This document shows positions 45,647 through 54,030 of a stretch of DNA of 64,000 bases, in pieces; position 1 is the stretch's first letter; every line of letters starts with the position of its first letter. The stretch lies in contig NZ_PTJC01000006.1 of NCBI RefSeq assembly GCF_002934605.1, positions 1,488,001 to 1,552,000 on the forward strand, given 5' to 3'. Position numbers and translations under genes: made by a program. The notes under the pieces are model-generated. The model had not been told where the DNA came from, searched no databases, and was given only the letters and a program-made list of their open reading frames with translations. Origin of the DNA: Neolewinella xylanilytica. GTDB lineage: Bacteria; Bacteroidota; Bacteroidia; Chitinophagales; Saprospiraceae.

Positions 45647-45735
45647 AGGCTTCTGCTTACAAATCGCGGTAGCGGCTAAATGGTTGAACCGGAAGTAATT
45701 TAGTGGCCGGTTTGACCCGTCCGGAGAGCCACGGC

Positions 45736-45753
45736 ACCCGCGCCCCGGCGCCC
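45736..45753 (+). repeat. Dispersed GC-rich motif, copy C
   Basis: ACCCGCGCCCCGGCGCCC, one base different from the copies at 4368 and 33253. It lies in the divergent intergenic region between ahcY and the serine hydrolase gene. Confidence 0.65.
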
Positions 45754-45815
45754 GAATGAAACAAATGAAACGGGCAGGCGATTTAGTTTAGAAGTTTTGC
45801 ATACCTCTGCTTCTT

Positions 45816-47135
45816 ATGAAATGTAGCCCTTTCCGACTTTCTTTTTTTCTGGCCGTACTCGTCGCCGTTGTCTTTCCCTGGCAACCGGCTGGTTCCTATC
45901 CCATCGAGGGCTACGCCGATACCGGTATCGAACGGCTGCTGCGCCTGCAACGGATGGATAGCACCCGCCTGGTGCGCACGCTGCCCTACGGTAGCCGACA
46001 CAGCCTGGAGTACATCCGCCTGAACCTGATGGCCGATCCGGTCTTCGAACTACCCGAGGTGGACGCCTCTCTGCAGGAAGAGATCGAGCAGATCTTTCCG
46101 AATATGCACCCGTCCTATTCCGTGGCGGTCTTCGATATGACTCCCGGAAAACCCTACCGCTACGCCGAACGCAACCCCACCGCCGGCTACCAGCCCGGCA
46201 GCGTGGGAAAGCTCGCCGTGGCCACCGCTTTTTTCTGCGAGCTCCAGAACCTCTATCCCGACAGCATCCAGAAGCGATGGGATCTGATGGAGGAAAAAGT
46301 CGTGCAGGCGGGTCCTTTCGGCGTCTACGACCACCACACCATCCCGCTTTTCAATCCGGAAACCGAAAACTACGCCCGCAAACGTGTCGATGAGAACGAC
46401 CGCTTCAACCTCTACCAGTGGGTGGACCATATGCTTTCCGTCAGCAATAACGGCGCGGCCAGCATCGTCTGGCGGGAAGCCCTGCTCATGCGGGTATTCG
46501 GAGCGGATTACCCGGAACTCACTTACGATGAGATGATGGACTACTTCCGGACCACCGACCGAACCACCCTGCGCGACATCGGCGAGGATATTGTCAACGG
46601 CCCGCTGCGCGACATGGGCATCGACGGCGACGCCTGGCGCCTGGGTACGATGTTCACCCGCGGGGCTAGCGGCATCGTTCCTCCTAAGGGGGGGAGCCTA
46701 GGTACCGTCCGCGGCCTCATGCAGTGGCTGACCGCCCTGGAGTCGGGTAGGGTAGTGGATGCCCCCTCCAGTCTGGAACTGAAGCGGCTGCTCTACATGA
46801 CCGACCGCCGGATCCGCTACGCCCACGCCCCGGTGCTGGACTCCGCCGCCGTTTACTTTAAGTCCGGAAGCCTCTACGGATGTAAGCCGGGTACGAGCTG
46901 CGGCAAATACAAGGGTAACCGCATGAACTACATGAACTCCATCGCCATCGTAGAGCAACCTGACGGGGCCCGTTATTTGGTGGCGCTGATGTCCAACGTG
47001 CTTAGCCGGAATTCCGCCTATGATCACCAGGTACTTGCTACGCGTATCGATAAGGTCGTTCGGCAAACCCAGGCCGTGGATCCGAGTGAGCATATCGGGA
47101 CCGGGGAGGATTCTTCCGAAAGCGGGAACGATTAG
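45816..47135 (+). CDS. Secreted serine hydrolase of the beta-lactamase/PBP fold
   Basis: A 439-residue exported protein (signal about 1-27). The penicillin-binding fold motifs are present in order: S129-V-G-K132 (SxxK), S210-N-N (SxN) and K349-S-G (KTG equivalent). It is larger than class A beta-lactamases and has extra N-terminal and central segments, so a peptidase or hydrolase acting on cell-wall or other peptides is as likely as drug resistance. It ends in an acidic tail (TGEDSSESGND). An 11-copy tandem repeat begins straight after the stop. Confidence 0.8.
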   Translation: MKCSPFRLSFFLAVLVAVVFPWQPAGSYPIEGYADTGIERLLRLQRMDSTRLVRTLPYGSRHSLEYIRLNLMADPVFELPEVDASLQEEIEQIFPNMHPSYSVAVFDMTPGKPYRYAERNPTAGYQPGSVGKLAVATAFFCELQNLYPDSIQKRWDLMEEKVVQAGPFGVYDHHTIPLFNPETENYARKRVDENDRFNLYQWVDHMLSVSNNGAASIVWREALLMRVFGADYPELTYDEMMDYFRTTDRTTLRDIGEDIVNGPLRDMGIDGDAWRLGTMFTRGASGIVPPKGGSLGTVRGLMQWLTALESGRVVDAPSSLELKRLLYMTDRRIRYAHAPVLDSAAVYFKSGSLYGCKPGTSCGKYKGNRMNYMNSIAIVEQPDGARYLVALMSNVLSRNSAYDHQVLATRIDKVVRQTQAVDPSEHIGTGEDSSESGND

Positions 47136-47468
47136 GGGATAGTAGCTCCCTTTGGTCGCTGTAGTCGGGTAGTGGCTCCCTTTGGTCGCTGTAGTCGGGT
47201 AGTGGCTTCCTTTGGTCGCTGTTAGTCGGGTAGTAGCTCCCTTTGGTCGCTGTTAGTCGGGTAGTAGCTCCCTTTGGTCGCTGTAGTCGGGTAGTAGCTT
47301 CCTTTGGTCGCTGTAGTAAGGTAGTGGCTTTCTTTGGTCGCTGTAGTAAGGTAGTGGCTCCCTTTGGTCGCTGTTAGTCGGGTAGTGGCTCCCTTTGGTC
47401 GCTGTTAGTCGGGTAGTGGCTCCCTTTGGTCGCTGTTAGTCGGGTAGTGGCTCCCTTTGGTCGCTGTT
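47136..47468 (+). repeat. Eleven-copy 30/31-bp tandem repeat
   Basis: Each unit contains GGTAGTGGCTCCCTTTGGTC or a close variant (TAGTAG, CTTCC, CTTTC, AAGG for CGGG), followed by GCTG(T)TAGTC. The units are back to back with no unique spacers. Unit length alternates between 30 and 31 bp through one or two T in GT(T)AGTC. The last four copies are nearly identical, suggesting recent expansion. The array starts one base after the serine hydrolase stop. Confidence 0.95.
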
Positions 47469-47628
47469 CGTTTTCGCAAGTCCAAGGCCGCGTAAATTCA
47501 GAGACTTTTCTGCATCGCTTGTGGATGAAAAAAAATGGCTTCGTCGGTGAGCGTGGGGTACGCGAGTACACCTGCACTAACCGGCGAAGCCGAGTAAAAG
47601 CATAACGAACTAACCGGAGCGCGAAGCG
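47469..47628. other. Remainder of the gene-free 493-bp interval
   Basis: After the tandem array this stretch holds only the SDR terminator and a single related copy of the 3' repeat (47581-47600). A 67-residue frame reading backward through the array is a repeat artefact. Confidence 0.6.
47528..47591 (-). terminator. Rho-independent terminator of the SDR gene
   Basis: On the minus strand the arms GGCTTCGCCGGT and ACCGACGAAGCC pair with one mismatch, enclose an inner GTAC-GCGA-GTAC hairpin, and are followed by eight T (47528-47535). It lies 38 bp after the SDR stop. The arm nearest the stop is the shared CCGGCGAAGCC element. Confidence 0.85.
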
Positions 47629-48348
47629 CTACGATTTAGGCACTGCGGGGCGAACCTCCACCTTACTGGGCAAGGTACGTGCGGGCATTTTCAGCAGGTC
47701 CACGACGAGCTGGCCGAGGTCTTCGATCTGGATTTTCCAGGCGTCACTGTCGTCGGGTTCGTTGCCGTTGAAGTGGGTGGCCACCGAGCCGGGCATAATG
47801 GTCGTGCACTTCACTTCCTGTTTCCGGACATCGAGCATAACGGCCTGGGTGAAGCCTACGACACCGAATTTACTGGCGTTGTAGGCGGCTCCGCCGGCGA
47901 AGAAGTTGGTTCCCGCGAGGCTCGCGATGGTGAAGAAATAGCCCTTCGTGGCAATGAGCTCGTCGACGGAGGCCTTTATGGTATTGAACGTGCCGGTGAG
48001 ATTGATGTCGATGGTTTCGTTCCACTGCTCCGGGCTCATTTCCTGGATGGGGGCGAAGTGGCCTACTCCGGCGTTGGCCACCACGATATCGAGGCTTCCG
48101 TATGCCTGTTTGGCTTTTTCTACGGCCTGTTGCTGACTGGTGAGGTTGCGGACGTCAGCTTTCACGCCGGTACACTTTCCGGGATGTCCGAGGCCGTTGA
48201 GCTTGGTTGCTGCTCGGTTGGCCGAATCCTCACTGCGGCTGGTGATCACCACGTTTACGCCGTTAGCCATTAATTTTTCGGCAATACCGTAGCCGATTCC
48301 TTTGCTGCCGCCAGTGACGTAGGCGGTCTTGTTACTGAGATTTTCCAT
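47629..48348 (-). CDS. Short-chain dehydrogenase/reductase
   Basis: A 239-residue classical SDR. The NAD(P) motif T-G-G-S-K-G-I-G is at 12-19, NAG at 92-94 and the catalytic Ser143, Tyr156 and Lys160 are in place. The start at 48348 (MENLSNKTAYVTGG) fits the family; an upstream ATG at 48375 adds nine extra residues. The sequence resembles 3-oxoacyl-ACP reductase-like proteins with a broad keto-reductase role; the substrate is not known. An AACCTTTG box (48373-48380) is 24 bases upstream of the ATG. Confidence 0.9.
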   Translation of the reverse strand: MENLSNKTAYVTGGSKGIGYGIAEKLMANGVNVVITSRSEDSANRAATKLNGLGHPGKCTGVKADVRNLTSQQQAVEKAKQAYGSLDIVVANAGVGHFAPIQEMSPEQWNETIDINLTGTFNTIKASVDELIATKGYFFTIASLAGTNFFAGGAAYNASKFGVVGFTQAVMLDVRKQEVKCTTIMPGSVATHFNGNEPDDSDAWKIQIEDLGQLVVDLLKMPARTLPSKVEVRPAVPKS

Positions 48349-48372
48349 ATCCACTGCAACGCGACCTTTCGG

Positions 48373-48380
48373 CAAAGGTT
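48373..48380 (-). promoter_or_regulatory. Putative -7 box AACCTTTG for the SDR gene
   Basis: AACCTTTG on the minus strand differs from TAnnTTTG only in the first base and ends 24 bases before the SDR ATG. It lies in the 75-bp divergent region shared with the patatin gene. Confidence 0.35.
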
Positions 48381-48423
48381 GGTGGCTGAACCGGGGGTGC
48401 TCCCGGGGTGTCTGTATGAATGC

Positions 48424-49224
48424 ATGAGCAAGCTAACAATCGGCATAACGCTTTCGGGCGGCGGAGCGCGGGGAGCGGCGCACATCGGAGCACTGCGGGC
48501 CCTACTCGAAGCCGGCATCGTACCTACGAAAGTGGTGGGCGTAAGCGCGGGGGCCCTGGTCGGCGCCCTGTACTGCGCGGGGGTATCGCCGGACGATATG
48601 ATGGATTTCGCGCTGCGGTCGTCGCTGTTTCGATTTTACAAACTGGGGGTGCCGTTGACGGGGCTGACCAGTAGCTACTACCTGCAGGAACGGCTGGCTA
48701 CGGTCATCCCCGATAATAGTTTCGACGGACTGAAGTACCCCTTCTACGTCGGCGTAACGAACCTCAACACCGGACAGCTGGAATGCCACGACCGGGGACC
48801 CCTCCACGAACTGGTGGCGGCGAGCTGTGGGATCCCCTTTTTGTTTCGCCCGGTGGTGATCGACGGGGCCCAGTACGTGGACGGCGGGGTGATCGAGAAT
48901 ATGCCGGTCCGGCCCCTGCTGAACCAGGCGGATTTTATCATCGGCAGTAACCTTATGCCCTACGAAAATCTGAAAGCGGCGGATGTCAAGACGGTGATCG
49001 GCATCGTGTGGCGGTGTTTCGATCTGAGCATTATGGCGAACACCCTGCCTTCCGCTGAATTATGTGATGTAGTCCTCGAGCCCAGCACGCTCAACGATTA
49101 TCATATCTTTAACCTCAACCGGCTGTCGGATTTGCACGACGTCGGCTACGAACACACCCGGAAACGCCTGCCCCACATCCAACGGTCCCTGGAAAGCAAG
49201 CGGGAGTTATTGGAAATTCTTTAG
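48424..49224 (+). CDS. Patatin-like phospholipase
   Basis: A 266-residue patatin/RssA-type lipid acyl hydrolase. The oxyanion loop G-G-G-A-R-G is at 12-17, the nucleophile motif G-V-S-A-G with Ser41 and the catalytic Asp153 in D-G-G. The start at 48424 gives MSKLTIGITLSGGG, the family beginning; an earlier GTG would be spurious. It lacks a signal peptide and is probably cytoplasmic or membrane-associated. The next gene, a GH3-type adenylating enzyme, begins 3 bp after its stop, so the two form an operon. One may release fatty acids and the other activate a carboxylate. Confidence 0.92.
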   Translation: MSKLTIGITLSGGGARGAAHIGALRALLEAGIVPTKVVGVSAGALVGALYCAGVSPDDMMDFALRSSLFRFYKLGVPLTGLTSSYYLQERLATVIPDNSFDGLKYPFYVGVTNLNTGQLECHDRGPLHELVAASCGIPFLFRPVVIDGAQYVDGGVIENMPVRPLLNQADFIIGSNLMPYENLKAADVKTVIGIVWRCFDLSIMANTLPSAELCDVVLEPSTLNDYHIFNLNRLSDLHDVGYEHTRKRLPHIQRSLESKRELLEIL

Positions 49225-49227
49225 GTC

Positions 49228-50757
49228 ATGCTCCGTGTCGTCAATTCCATTTTTAAAACCTACCTCGGCAGGTACCGGAAAGAGATTCGTGCGCACTTCG
49301 ACGAACCCTTAGTGCTGCAGCAACGAACCCTGCAGGGATTGCTGCAAGCGAACCAAGCTACCCCCTTTGGGAAGGATCATCACTTCGACCGCATCCTACA
49401 GGATCTCGGCTCCTACTCCCAGCGGGTTCCCGTGCGGAACTACGACGATCATGCTCCCTACATCGAACGGGTATTGGGCGGCGAACTCGACACCCTCACC
49501 GCCGACCCGGCTGCCTGGATTGCCACGACCAGCGGCACTACCGGATCTGTGAAGTACCTGCCGGTGCCCCAGTCGGCCGTACGGGACATTCACCTGAAGG
49601 GAAGCTGGCTAAGCCTGGCGATACTGTACGATAAAGACGAATCCGTCCAGGTATTCAGCCACAAGAATTTACTGATCGGTGGGGCGTTCCAGGGGATTCA
49701 CCATGCTTCCGGGTTACCGAAGGCGGACATCAGCGCCATCATCATCAAGAGCATCCCGCGCATCATGCGGCCGTTCTACATCCCCGATATCGAGCTGGCT
49801 ACGGCCCCGAGTTACGAGGACAAGATTGAAAAGATCGCCCAGTTGGCCGCCCGCGAGCCCGGGATTACCATCCTCGGCGGAGTGCCGACGTGGAACCTGC
49901 CGCTTTACCGACGCATACTGGAGATCCACGGCGGAGACAACATGCTGGACGTATGGCCGGGGGCAGCGGCCTTCAAGCACGGTGGCGTAAATTTCGAGCC
50001 GTACCGCGCCCAGTTCGAGCGGCTTTTTCCCCGGCCAGGATTCATATTCCAGGAGATTTATAATGCCACGGAAGGATTCTTCGCCGTGCAGGACCGGGAC
50101 GATCTCCGCACGATGCTCCTGCTCCTGACCGCCGGGGTCTACTACGAATTTATCCCTTGGGAAGCTTACCAGCGTGGCGACCTTGAGGCGGTGAATCTGG
50201 CGGGCGTACGGACGGATACCACTTACGTAATGCTGATTTCCACGGTGGCCGGACTGTACCGCTATCCGATGGGGGACCTGATTGAATTTACGGAGACGGA
50301 TCCCTACCGCATCCGGATCCTCGGTCGCACCCAGGAATTCATCAACGCCTTCGGGGAGGACTTGCTCCGGTCGGAGGCCGAGGGCGCCCTCATGGAGGCC
50401 TGCGAAACGGTGCGCGCCATCGTAAGGGACTTTACCGTGGCACCGGAGTACATCGAGGTCGGAAGAAAAGGGCGCCACCATTGGCTGGTGGAATTTGAAC
50501 GGCCACCGACGGATCTCGACCGCTTTAATCGTGTGCTGGACGAGGCCCTCCGCAACCGCAACAACAACTACGCCGCTAAACGGTCGAACGATTTCGCCAT
50601 TACCCGCCACGAACTAACCGTGCTGCCAACGGGGTTCTTCCGCGGCTGGCTACGGGATAAGGGGAAGTTGGGCGGTCAGCACAAGGTGCCGCGATTGGCG
50701 AATCACCGGCGGTTTTTGGAGGATATACTGGCTCGGCTGGACAAGCCGGCGCTTTAG
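49228..50757 (+). CDS. GH3-family (auxin-responsive-promoter type) acyl-adenylating protein
   Basis: A 509-residue GH3-family protein of the ANL-like acyl-adenylate/amidosynthetase fold. The ATP-binding loop T-S-G-T-T-G is at 101-106, with further family blocks FQEIYNATEGFFAVQDRD, YEFIPWEAY, YRYPMGDLIEF and RTQEFINAFGEDL. Plant members conjugate amino acids to jasmonate or auxin; bacterial substrates are unknown. It starts 3 bp after the patatin gene and is likely translated with it. Its last four bases overlap the stop of the opposing membrane protein gene. Confidence 0.9.
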   Translation: MLRVVNSIFKTYLGRYRKEIRAHFDEPLVLQQRTLQGLLQANQATPFGKDHHFDRILQDLGSYSQRVPVRNYDDHAPYIERVLGGELDTLTADPAAWIATTSGTTGSVKYLPVPQSAVRDIHLKGSWLSLAILYDKDESVQVFSHKNLLIGGAFQGIHHASGLPKADISAIIIKSIPRIMRPFYIPDIELATAPSYEDKIEKIAQLAAREPGITILGGVPTWNLPLYRRILEIHGGDNMLDVWPGAAAFKHGGVNFEPYRAQFERLFPRPGFIFQEIYNATEGFFAVQDRDDLRTMLLLLTAGVYYEFIPWEAYQRGDLEAVNLAGVRTDTTYVMLISTVAGLYRYPMGDLIEFTETDPYRIRILGRTQEFINAFGEDLLRSEAEGALMEACETVRAIVRDFTVAPEYIEVGRKGRHHWLVEFERPPTDLDRFNRVLDEALRNRNNNYAAKRSNDFAITRHELTVLPTGFFRGWLRDKGKLGGQHKVPRLANHRRFLEDILARLDKPAL

Positions 50758-52244
50758 TCCGCGTCGTATGCTTCCGCGGCACATCGGATGTAGTCGATGC
50801 TCATTTGGTCGGTCGTCAGCGGATGGGGAGAGCGGCTCCATCCGCGCTGGAGTATTGCCGAGTCAATTTCGCTTCTTTCAACCTCGGCGTGCCAATCGGT
50901 ATACCAGGTGTGGACCACCATGCGGGCAGTGTCGGAGCCGACATCTTCACACCGGGGCAACTCCAAATAATCCACAAAGCGCAAACCCCGAGCTTCTTCC
51001 TCAAACCCGAGTACGTATTCGCTGAGGGTCTTCGTAACCCGGGATCCGTAGACTACCGCGGGGCCCTCCAGCCGGGTCAGGGTGGATGTTAGCCGATCGC
51101 GGACCTCGGGGTACCGCAGCGTCTGGCTGTATTCGGCCAATTTGTAACTCGGATACAGCAACAAAATACACGCTGCCCCAACGAGGAGGCGAAACCAAAG
51201 CGCGTCGGTTGCGATGCTGAAGCTCGCACAGATCGTTGCGATACAGTACGCGCTGCATACGCTCAGAATGGGTGCGAACATGATGATATGCCGGGGATCC
51301 CGGCAAACCGGATTGTAGGAATCGAAACTGATGGTCATGAAGTTGATCGATAGTAGGCACAGCACTGAAGTCAGAGGATACAGCAGCGTGTCGCCGTGGA
51401 CCTTTCCCCGCAGCGTCACGACCAGTAAGGTCGTAAGGGAGATCACGCCGTGAATGACAAAACCACTGTCCACTAGCAAGGCCCAATATTCCAAGGTGAG
51501 CCGATCGATTAAGTACGACAGTGGCAGTTGATCGTAGGAGCACGGGTTCAGGTAGCGGTGCTGCTCGATCACTTCAAACCGCGTCAGGGCGGAGCCAAAC
51601 AGGAGTTGGCTTCCGAGTAAATAAAGGCCTAATAGCGCAGCGGAAGTGGCGAGGAAGGAGACCCAGAACGAAGGAAGTTTTTTTCGGGCAAAGTCAACCA
51701 CCATATACCCGACGAACAGCGGTGCCAGCAAGATAATCGATCCCTTCGCGTTAAAAGCGATGAACAGCAGGGCGGCGGCCAGGATGGCTGCTCGGTAGCC
51801 CCTTGCCGCTGATTTTCGGTGTTCAAGGTAAACTACCCAGGCCCCGAATGCGGCCAGACTCACGTAGACATCGGCCATGAGCTTGTCGGAATAAAAGAAA
51901 TTCCAACGCATCCCAAAATAGCCGGATACGGCAAAGAGAGCCATCCATAGCGATTCCCTGCGGAGTTTGAATACGAGCAGGACGACCACACCGAGAGAGC
52001 AGAGCATCGCGGGCAGGGCGGAGGCCAGATCGTTTACGCCGAACAGCTGATAACTGAGTCCGATAAAAAAAATGGGGACGATGCGAAAAGTAAACGGATG
52101 GGTAAAGTCCATTTCCCCCCGGTAAAGGTGATACGCCATCTTGGCGTACGTCATATCATCGGCGCCAAAATGCCCGTAAAAAAAGTATAGGTGGTGGCAC
52201 AACAGGACCAGCGCAACCAGGGCCAGTAAAAGGTATCTACCCAT
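50754..52244 (-). CDS. Multi-spanning GT-C-like membrane protein
   Basis: A 496-residue inner-membrane protein with about eleven hydrophobic segments. Its first loop carries G-A-D-D (about residue 27), the acidic pair typical of GT-C glycosyltransferases of the PMT/ArnT/GT39 kind, followed by AKMAYHLYRGEMDFTHPFTFRIVPI. The C-terminal 110 residues are soluble. It probably transfers a lipid-linked sugar, but neither donor nor acceptor can be told. It is the third gene of the SPFH-kinase operon, starting 12 bp after the kinase stop, with a TACCTTAG box in that gap. Confidence 0.75.
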   Translation of the reverse strand: MGRYLLLALVALVLLCHHLYFFYGHFGADDMTYAKMAYHLYRGEMDFTHPFTFRIVPIFFIGLSYQLFGVNDLASALPAMLCSLGVVVLLVFKLRRESLWMALFAVSGYFGMRWNFFYSDKLMADVYVSLAAFGAWVVYLEHRKSAARGYRAAILAAALLFIAFNAKGSIILLAPLFVGYMVVDFARKKLPSFWVSFLATSAALLGLYLLGSQLLFGSALTRFEVIEQHRYLNPCSYDQLPLSYLIDRLTLEYWALLVDSGFVIHGVISLTTLLVVTLRGKVHGDTLLYPLTSVLCLLSINFMTISFDSYNPVCRDPRHIIMFAPILSVCSAYCIATICASFSIATDALWFRLLVGAACILLLYPSYKLAEYSQTLRYPEVRDRLTSTLTRLEGPAVVYGSRVTKTLSEYVLGFEEEARGLRFVDYLELPRCEDVGSDTARMVVHTWYTDWHAEVERSEIDSAILQRGWSRSPHPLTTDQMSIDYIRCAAEAYDAD

Positions 52245-52248
52245 GCCG

Positions 52249-52256
52249 CTAAGGTA
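52249..52256 (-). promoter_or_regulatory. Putative -7 box TACCTTAG directly before the GT-C gene
   Basis: TACCTTAG fills the gap between the kinase stop (52257) and the GT-C ATG (52244), leaving four bases CGGC. This is the same arrangement as TACCTTGC before the genes at 3159 and 57913. It may give a leaderless internal transcript. Confidence 0.3.
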
Positions 52257-52751
52257 TTACCTAATCCCGCTTACTGCCTGCAATGCTTGACGTATCCGGT
52301 CATCGCCCCGGATGATGATGGCATGCGGGAGTAGCGTCCGGTACCGTTCGAATAGCGCCCAGCGGTCATTGGCATCGGGCGCTTCCCGAAGTGCATCGGC
52401 TTCCCAGGGGAGATCGGGGGTACAGAGAAGCGTGAGATCGTAGCAACGTGAACGCATGGCGTCTTCCACCGCCGGCGCTACCCGGCCGAATTTGACCAGC
52501 GACCAGATGTAAATCACCTCCGGGCCGGTATCGCAGATCAAGGTGGAAGCACCGGACCGCTCAGCCTGGGTTTCGGTATTCAGCTGGGCCGACCATATAG
52601 CGGCGAGATCGGGGAAAGTGTATTCCCGGTCAAGGCCGTGCAGGTATTCGCGCGCCTGCTCGGCTACGAAAATACCGTCGAGGCACCAGGCGAGTGACCG
52701 GGAGAGCGAAGATTTACCGGATGATTCCGGACCGGTGATTAAAACCTTCAA
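52257..52751 (-). CDS. NadR/Ttd14-like AAA ATPase or small-molecule kinase
   Basis: A 164-residue P-loop protein. The Walker A motif G-P-E-S-S-G-K-S is at residues 7-14; SLARxL and EQAREYL (about 33-39) match NadR-type nicotinamide-riboside kinase domains. The D-T-G-P-E segment (about 74-78) is a Walker B-like acidic site, and CTPDLPWEADALREAPDANDR resembles the NadR lid. It is short and lacks the NMN adenylyltransferase domain, so ribosylnicotinamide kinase is the best guess. The start is a TTG immediately after the SPFH stop codon TAG, in the same frame, with no alternative start before Walker A. Confidence 0.75.
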   Translation of the reverse strand: MKVLITGPESSGKSSLSRSLAWCLDGIFVAEQAREYLHGLDREYTFPDLAAIWSAQLNTETQAERSGASTLICDTGPEVIYIWSLVKFGRVAPAVEDAMRSRCYDLTLLCTPDLPWEADALREAPDANDRWALFERYRTLLPHAIIIRGDDRIRQALQAVSGIR

Positions 52752-53708
52752 CTATCGTTCCAACTCGATCTTCTTGCGCTTCTTCTCGGCTTTTAGCTTG
52801 TCGCTCTGCTCTTTCATGTCTTCGCCCATCTTCTGGCTGGCCATAAAGCTGGCGGTCATGTTGGCGAGCATATCCGACCCGGCGGTGGGGGCGTTGGGGA
52901 GCATGATCAGGTTAGAGTTCACGTTCTCGCCCATGCTCTGCAGCGTATCGTAGTGCTGGGTGACGACGATGAGGGCCGAAGCTTCCTGGCTGTTGATGCC
53001 TACGCTATTAAGGATGTCGACGGATTCTTCGAGGCCCTTGGCGATCTCGCGGCGCTGATCGGCGATACCCTGACCCTGGAGGCGCTTGGATTCGGCTTCG
53101 GCGCGGGCCTTGGCAACGATCCGGATGCGGTCGGCCTCGCCCTCGTACTCGGCCGCCAGTTTTTCACGCTCGGCGGCATTGATCCGGTTCATCGCCACTT
53201 TGACCGTAGCGTCGGGATCGATGTCGGTGACGAGCGCGCGGACGATGTTGTAGCCGTAGCTGTTCATGGCATCCTGGAGCTCCAGCTTGATGGCGTTGGC
53301 AATGTCGTCCTTCCGTTCGAAGACATCATCGAGCTTCATTTTCGGCACTTCGGCCCGTACGACGTCGAAGATGTAGGAATTGATCTGCTCGTAGGGATTA
53401 TCGAGTTTGTAGAAGGCGTCGTATACGCTCTCGGGGCCCACGGCGAATTGCACGCCGACCTTCAGCTTCACGAAGACGTTGTCCTTGGTTTTCGTTTCTA
53501 CGTTAACGTCCAGCTGTTGAACTTTCAAACTGACCTTGCCCGCCACTCGGTCTACGAAAGGCAGCTTAAAATGCAGGCCGGATCCGCGGATGGACTGAAA
53601 GCGACCGAGGCGCTCCAGGATGGCGGCACTCTGCTGGCGTACGGTGAAGAAGCTACCGGTTATAATTAGGAGGGCGAGGACTAATATAACAATGAGTGCG
53701 ATGGACAT
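52752..53708 (-). CDS. SPFH/band-7 domain membrane protein (stomatin/paraslipin-like)
   Basis: A 318-residue protein with an N-terminal membrane anchor (2-20) and an SPFH domain (about 24-190; FTVRQQSAAILERLGRFQSIRGSGLHFKLPFVDRVAGKVSLKVQQLDVNVETKTKDNVFVKLKVGVQF). An Ala/Glu-rich helical region and a basic tail (KAEKKRKKIELER) follow. Such proteins form membrane microdomain scaffolds and often associate with proteases. The ATG at 53708 is chosen; an upstream frame to 53774 lacks homology. It heads a three-gene operon with the kinase and GT-C proteins and ends in a TAG directly followed by the kinase start. Confidence 0.92.
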   Translation of the reverse strand: MSIALIVILVLALLIITGSFFTVRQQSAAILERLGRFQSIRGSGLHFKLPFVDRVAGKVSLKVQQLDVNVETKTKDNVFVKLKVGVQFAVGPESVYDAFYKLDNPYEQINSYIFDVVRAEVPKMKLDDVFERKDDIANAIKLELQDAMNSYGYNIVRALVTDIDPDATVKVAMNRINAAEREKLAAEYEGEADRIRIVAKARAEAESKRLQGQGIADQRREIAKGLEESVDILNSVGINSQEASALIVVTQHYDTLQSMGENVNSNLIMLPNAPTAGSDMLANMTASFMASQKMGEDMKEQSDKLKAEKKRKKIELER

Positions 53709-53862
53709 AACCGAGTTTTGTTGGTAAGATAACGTTATGGATGCATTGCAGTTGCGAATTGTTACGGTATACATCGGTGTTCCGCCTGCCCCCGTCGAAA
53801 GTGTCGGTCACTTACTGGATTTCGTTGGGTAGATCGCATCCCATCCCGACGGGCCGCCTAAA

Positions 53863-53880
53863 ACCCGCGCTCCGGCGCCA
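53863..53880 (+). repeat. Dispersed GC-rich motif, copy D
   Basis: ACCCGCGCTCCGGCGCCA, two bases different from copy A. It is intergenic, followed by TGGTACC. Confidence 0.55.
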
Positions 53881-53951
53881 TGGTACCGTACCCCCGTCCG
53901 AAAGTCTGGCTACTTACGGCCAAACAATCCCGCCGGCCGACCATTTTTCCG

Positions 53952-53959
53952 TATCTTCG
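53952..53959 (+). promoter_or_regulatory. Putative -7 box TATCTTCG for the leader and the gene at 54051
   Basis: TATCTTCG differs from TAnnTTTG by one base. It is followed within a few bases by the expected start site and about 90 bases later by the ATG. No clear -33 TTTG. Confidence 0.4.
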
Positions 53960-53991
53960 CCGGACAAGCGCGCTCACGGGAGCCGCCAGAC

Positions 53992-54030
53992 CCTGGTAAT
54001 GCCTTAAATGGCACTACCGGGTTTTCTTTT
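53992..54030 (+). terminator. Terminator-like hairpin in the leader of the unknown gene
   Basis: GGTAATGCC pairs with GGCACTACC (one mismatch) around TTAAAT, followed by GGGTTTTCTTTT. The stem has nine positions plus outer C-G pairs. It lies 20-58 bases before the ATG at 54051. It could be an attenuator of that gene or the 3' end of a small RNA. Confidence 0.65.

Noticed and set aside
45620-45735. SAH riboswitch in the ahcY leader
   Set aside because: Only a short leader of about 20 bases is predicted after the TACCTTCA box, and no matching stem pattern could be drawn by eye.
47136-47468. CRISPR array
   Set aside because: Units are directly adjacent with no unique spacers, their edges are degenerate and no cas genes are nearby. 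It is an ordinary tandem repeat.
47374-47577. A 67-residue protein reading backward through the repeat array
   Set aside because: The peptide is formed by the repeat itself (TKGSHYPTNSDQREPLPD-like) and overlaps the SDR terminator. No start context.
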